This document shows, piece after piece, positions 62,142-64,000 of a stretch of DNA of 64,000 bases. The notes under the pieces were generated by a model. That model worked only from the letters and a program-made list of their open reading frames with translations. It had not been told where the DNA came from and searched no databases. This DNA comes from Pseudomonas sp. ANT_H4 (lineage in GTDB: Bacteria; Pseudomonadota; Gammaproteobacteria; Pseudomonadales; Pseudomonadaceae). The stretch covers positions 1-64,000 of the forward strand of contig NZ_VOBG01000024.1 in NCBI RefSeq assembly GCF_008369295.1, in the 5' to 3' direction. Each line of letters opens with the position of its first letter. Positions within the stretch are counted from its first letter, which is position 1. The position numbers and the translations under genes were made by a program.

Positions 62142-64000
62142 CTTGCACGAAAGATTTTTACAAAAGGCACGATCAGTTCCTCCACCGAAATGCCGCCGTG
62201 AACAACCAGTTGCTCCCCCTGAGAGACAAACGCTGTGCGTTCGGCAGCAAATATAGGCAGGAAGCTTTCTGGTAGGCCCGGTATTTTAAGCTCAACTGCA
62301 GTCGAGCAGGTAGCTAATGCCTGGTCGCGAAGAGTTCCATTGCGATAAGCTCGTGCCCGCTCGCCACGCAGGTCAGGCAAGGCCCCTTCATTGAGGCGAC
62401 CAGCACCCACAGCCTCGACGTTACCGTGATCCGCTGTCAGGTAAACGTGGTAGCCATGGCTCAACAATATTTCGAGCAGTTGCTCAACAAAGCCTGTCTC
62501 ACACCAGTTTGTGATCTGGCTAGCGATACCACGCTTGCCCAGTACCGCGCCATGCACGATTTCATCCACAGTATCAATCACCAAACCCGCGACCTTGATT
62601 ATTGAGTTTGAGAGCTTATCAGCCAGCTCCGGCAAGTCGTCCACCCGCTTGATGCTCTTGCGATAAAGCACCTCGTTTACCCGCAGATTTTCGCCCTGCC
62701 AGAAAGTATTCCAGAGCGTAGGCTCTTTACTGGTGTGCTCAATCGACCCTTCAAATTCACGAGGCCGCAACCCAGAGAACAGCGCCTGACGCGATACTGA
62801 GGTCAGCGTCGGTAGCCAGGCGAAGCTAGTGCTCTCGTCGTAGGCAAGATGGGGTGCGCACTTGGCTAGGTGCTCACGGATATGCACCCACTGATCGACG
62901 GCCAAGCCATCGAATACCAATAGTGCTACACGTGCCTCGCCATCATTCCTACGCCTGGCCAAGTAATGTGGAACATGGTGAACCATGACCGGCCCCTTTA
63001 CGGCAGGCAAAGACGGCAAGTCGGCAAAATGCTGTTTGACCCAAACCAATAAACGTTGATCAATCAGTCGCTGAAGCTCTTCAATCTGATAGCGAATATC
63101 GTTGGCGTGTTCAATTTCCAATCCATGGAAACGAGCCAACAACTCGCCAAAGCGTCGTGCAAACTGACCCCAGTCCCGATAGCTAGCATCTGGCGCCGGC
63201 AGGCCTTCCTCCAAGTTCTTCGCGCCATCGACAATCAGGTTGCGCATGGCGAAGGGGTCTTTCACCATACCAATTAGTGCCCACTCAGGGACCCCGCTAA
63301 CCCCACCGCTGACCTCCAATGGGTGCAGGGAGCCATCCAGAAACAACGAATCGATCACAGCCCGTATCTGCGGACGATCGAAGGGAACACTGATGGCTCG
63401 CTCACGTTGCGCGGGCGCTTCAGCCACACGCATGTCGATCACTCCTAAATCACGCAGATAGCGATACCACGCATCCTGTAATACCCGCAGAAAATAGCTG
63501 CGCGAACTAAACAACTCAGTCAGTGGCAAGTGACGGAATTCCGGCTCCTGTGTCAGGATATGCGCCATATGCAACGCCAGATCCTCCGGCAGCTCAATTT
63601 CGCCATAGTGCAGATTCAATAGTTTGACCCAAAGATCCTCAAGACCAGACAACAAATGCGGGCTGATCTTGTAAATATGGGTCAGTAAAAAGTCCCTGGT
63701 CGCACTCTCCCCCAGTGTCTGCTTGGCAAACCTGTCTTGGGCAGCAAATAACACCTGAAGATGCTCGGTAGCCAGATAACGCACTACGTTGTAGCTAAGC
63801 CGTGGAAACAGTTCAGCCAGAGTCAAGCGTACGGTCTTCGCCTGATTGAGGTAATCCCATGGCAACTCACCGCTTTCAGAACTAGCCAGGTGCAGGATCA
63901 AGGCCTTGGCCGGACCTTGCTCTCCACGATCCCAAGCTTCGCGGTAACGCGATTCGAACTCGGTACGGAACATCACCGAGTCCTCGAACGGCAGCAGATC
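62138..64000 (-). CDS. pglZ: PglZ-family alkaline-phosphatase-fold protein (BREX/Pgl), 5' end beyond window
   Basis: The frame is open to the window edge (LLPFED then MFRTEFESRYREAWDRGEQG), and those residues resemble an internal stretch of BREX-3 type PglZ proteins, so the real start lies outside. About 620 residues are visible. The phosphatase core has RVALLVFDGLAVDQW (metal-binding Asp), SFAWLPTLTSVSRQALFSGL (catalytic Thr/Ser region) and VYLTADHGNVEAVG (Asp-His). PglZ is the shared component of BREX and Pgl phage-defence systems. The subtype cannot be fixed without the upstream genes. Confidence 0.85.
   Translation of the reverse strand, partial: DLLPFEDSVMFRTEFESRYREAWDRGEQGPAKALILHLASSESGELPWDYLNQAKTVRLTLAELFPRLSYNVVRYLATEHLQVLFAAQDRFAKQTLGESATRDFLLTHIYKISPHLLSGLEDLWVKLLNLHYGEIELPEDLALHMAHILTQEPEFRHLPLTELFSSRSYFLRVLQDAWYRYLRDLGVIDMRVAEAPAQRERAISVPFDRPQIRAVIDSLFLDGSLHPLEVSGGVSGVPEWALIGMVKDPFAMRNLIVDGAKNLEEGLPAPDASYRDWGQFARRFGELLARFHGLEIEHANDIRYQIEELQRLIDQRLLVWVKQHFADLPSLPAVKGPVMVHHVPHYLARRRNDGEARVALLVFDGLAVDQWVHIREHLAKCAPHLAYDESTSFAWLPTLTSVSRQALFSGLRPREFEGSIEHTSKEPTLWNTFWQGENLRVNEVLYRKSIKRVDDLPELADKLSNSIIKVAGLVIDTVDEIVHGAVLGKRGIASQITNWCETGFVEQLLEILLSHGYHVYLTADHGNVEAVGAGRLNEGALPDLRGERARAYRNGTLRDQALATCSTAVELKIPGLPESFLPIFAAERTAFVSQGEQLVVHGGISVEELIVPFVKIFRAS

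Noticed and set aside
1..64000. CRISPR array or complete tRNA/rRNA genes
   Set aside because: No regularly spaced repeats of CRISPR size and no full tRNA or rRNA sequence were seen; only the 14-nt tRNA-Ser remnant is present.

Overview
The window reads as chromosome of a fluorescent-type Pseudomonas (P. fluorescens group). The grounds are gene content (rnd-ycgL, pobA/pobR, cynS, a pheC-like gene, an aruI-like gene, many LysR regulators), REP elements of the 'GTAGGAGCGAGCTTGCTC' type, and high GC content in the first 24 kb. This is inferred from content; no search was run.

Region 1 (1-24.3 kb) is ordinary chromosome: metabolic enzymes, two MFS carriers and LysR/AraC regulators, mostly in divergent regulator-target pairs. 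Two features stand out. A dispersed repeat of about 530 bp with long terminal inverted repeats is present twice (1-605 and 16095-16623). A deletion scar near 7489 has removed the 5' ends of both cynR and cynT together with the divergent promoter region between them, leaving cynS intact.

Region 2 (24.6 kb to the right edge) is a genomic island. It starts at a 14-nt remnant of a tRNA-Ser 3' end next to a P4-type tyrosine integrase. The right boundary is not in the window. The island is a mosaic of defence-like cassettes: (a) an EcsC-like/HNH pair; (b) a four-gene coupled operon encoding a AAA+ ATPase, an unknown 421-aa protein, a MotA/ZorA-like channel with a long tail, and an OmpA/ZorB-like stator; (c) an ADP-ribosylglycohydrolase, a small membrane protein and a WYL regulator; (d) two orphan proteins and two decayed genes; (e) a WYL regulator and a 54-aa gene facing a four-gene coupled operon recC-recB-recD plus a 1416-aa GHKL-ATPase/DUF3883-like protein.

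Region 3 (53.9-61.4 kb) holds AT-rich orphan genes and an alpA / yfjI (DUF3987) / inovirus-Gp2-like module, the same trio and order as in CP4-57-type elements. A repeat-rich intergenic region, a split zinc-ribbon/glycine-zipper protein and a DUF932 protein follow. Region 4 (61.4-64 kb) enters a further defence locus, with a PglZ-family (BREX/Pgl) phosphatase cut by the window edge and its 243-aa partner.

The best candidates for an undescribed system are the AAA+/421-aa/ZorA-ZorB-like operon and the RecBCD plus GHKL-nuclease-like operon. Both are four-gene operons with 4-nt stop/start overlaps and both sit in an integrase-bounded island.
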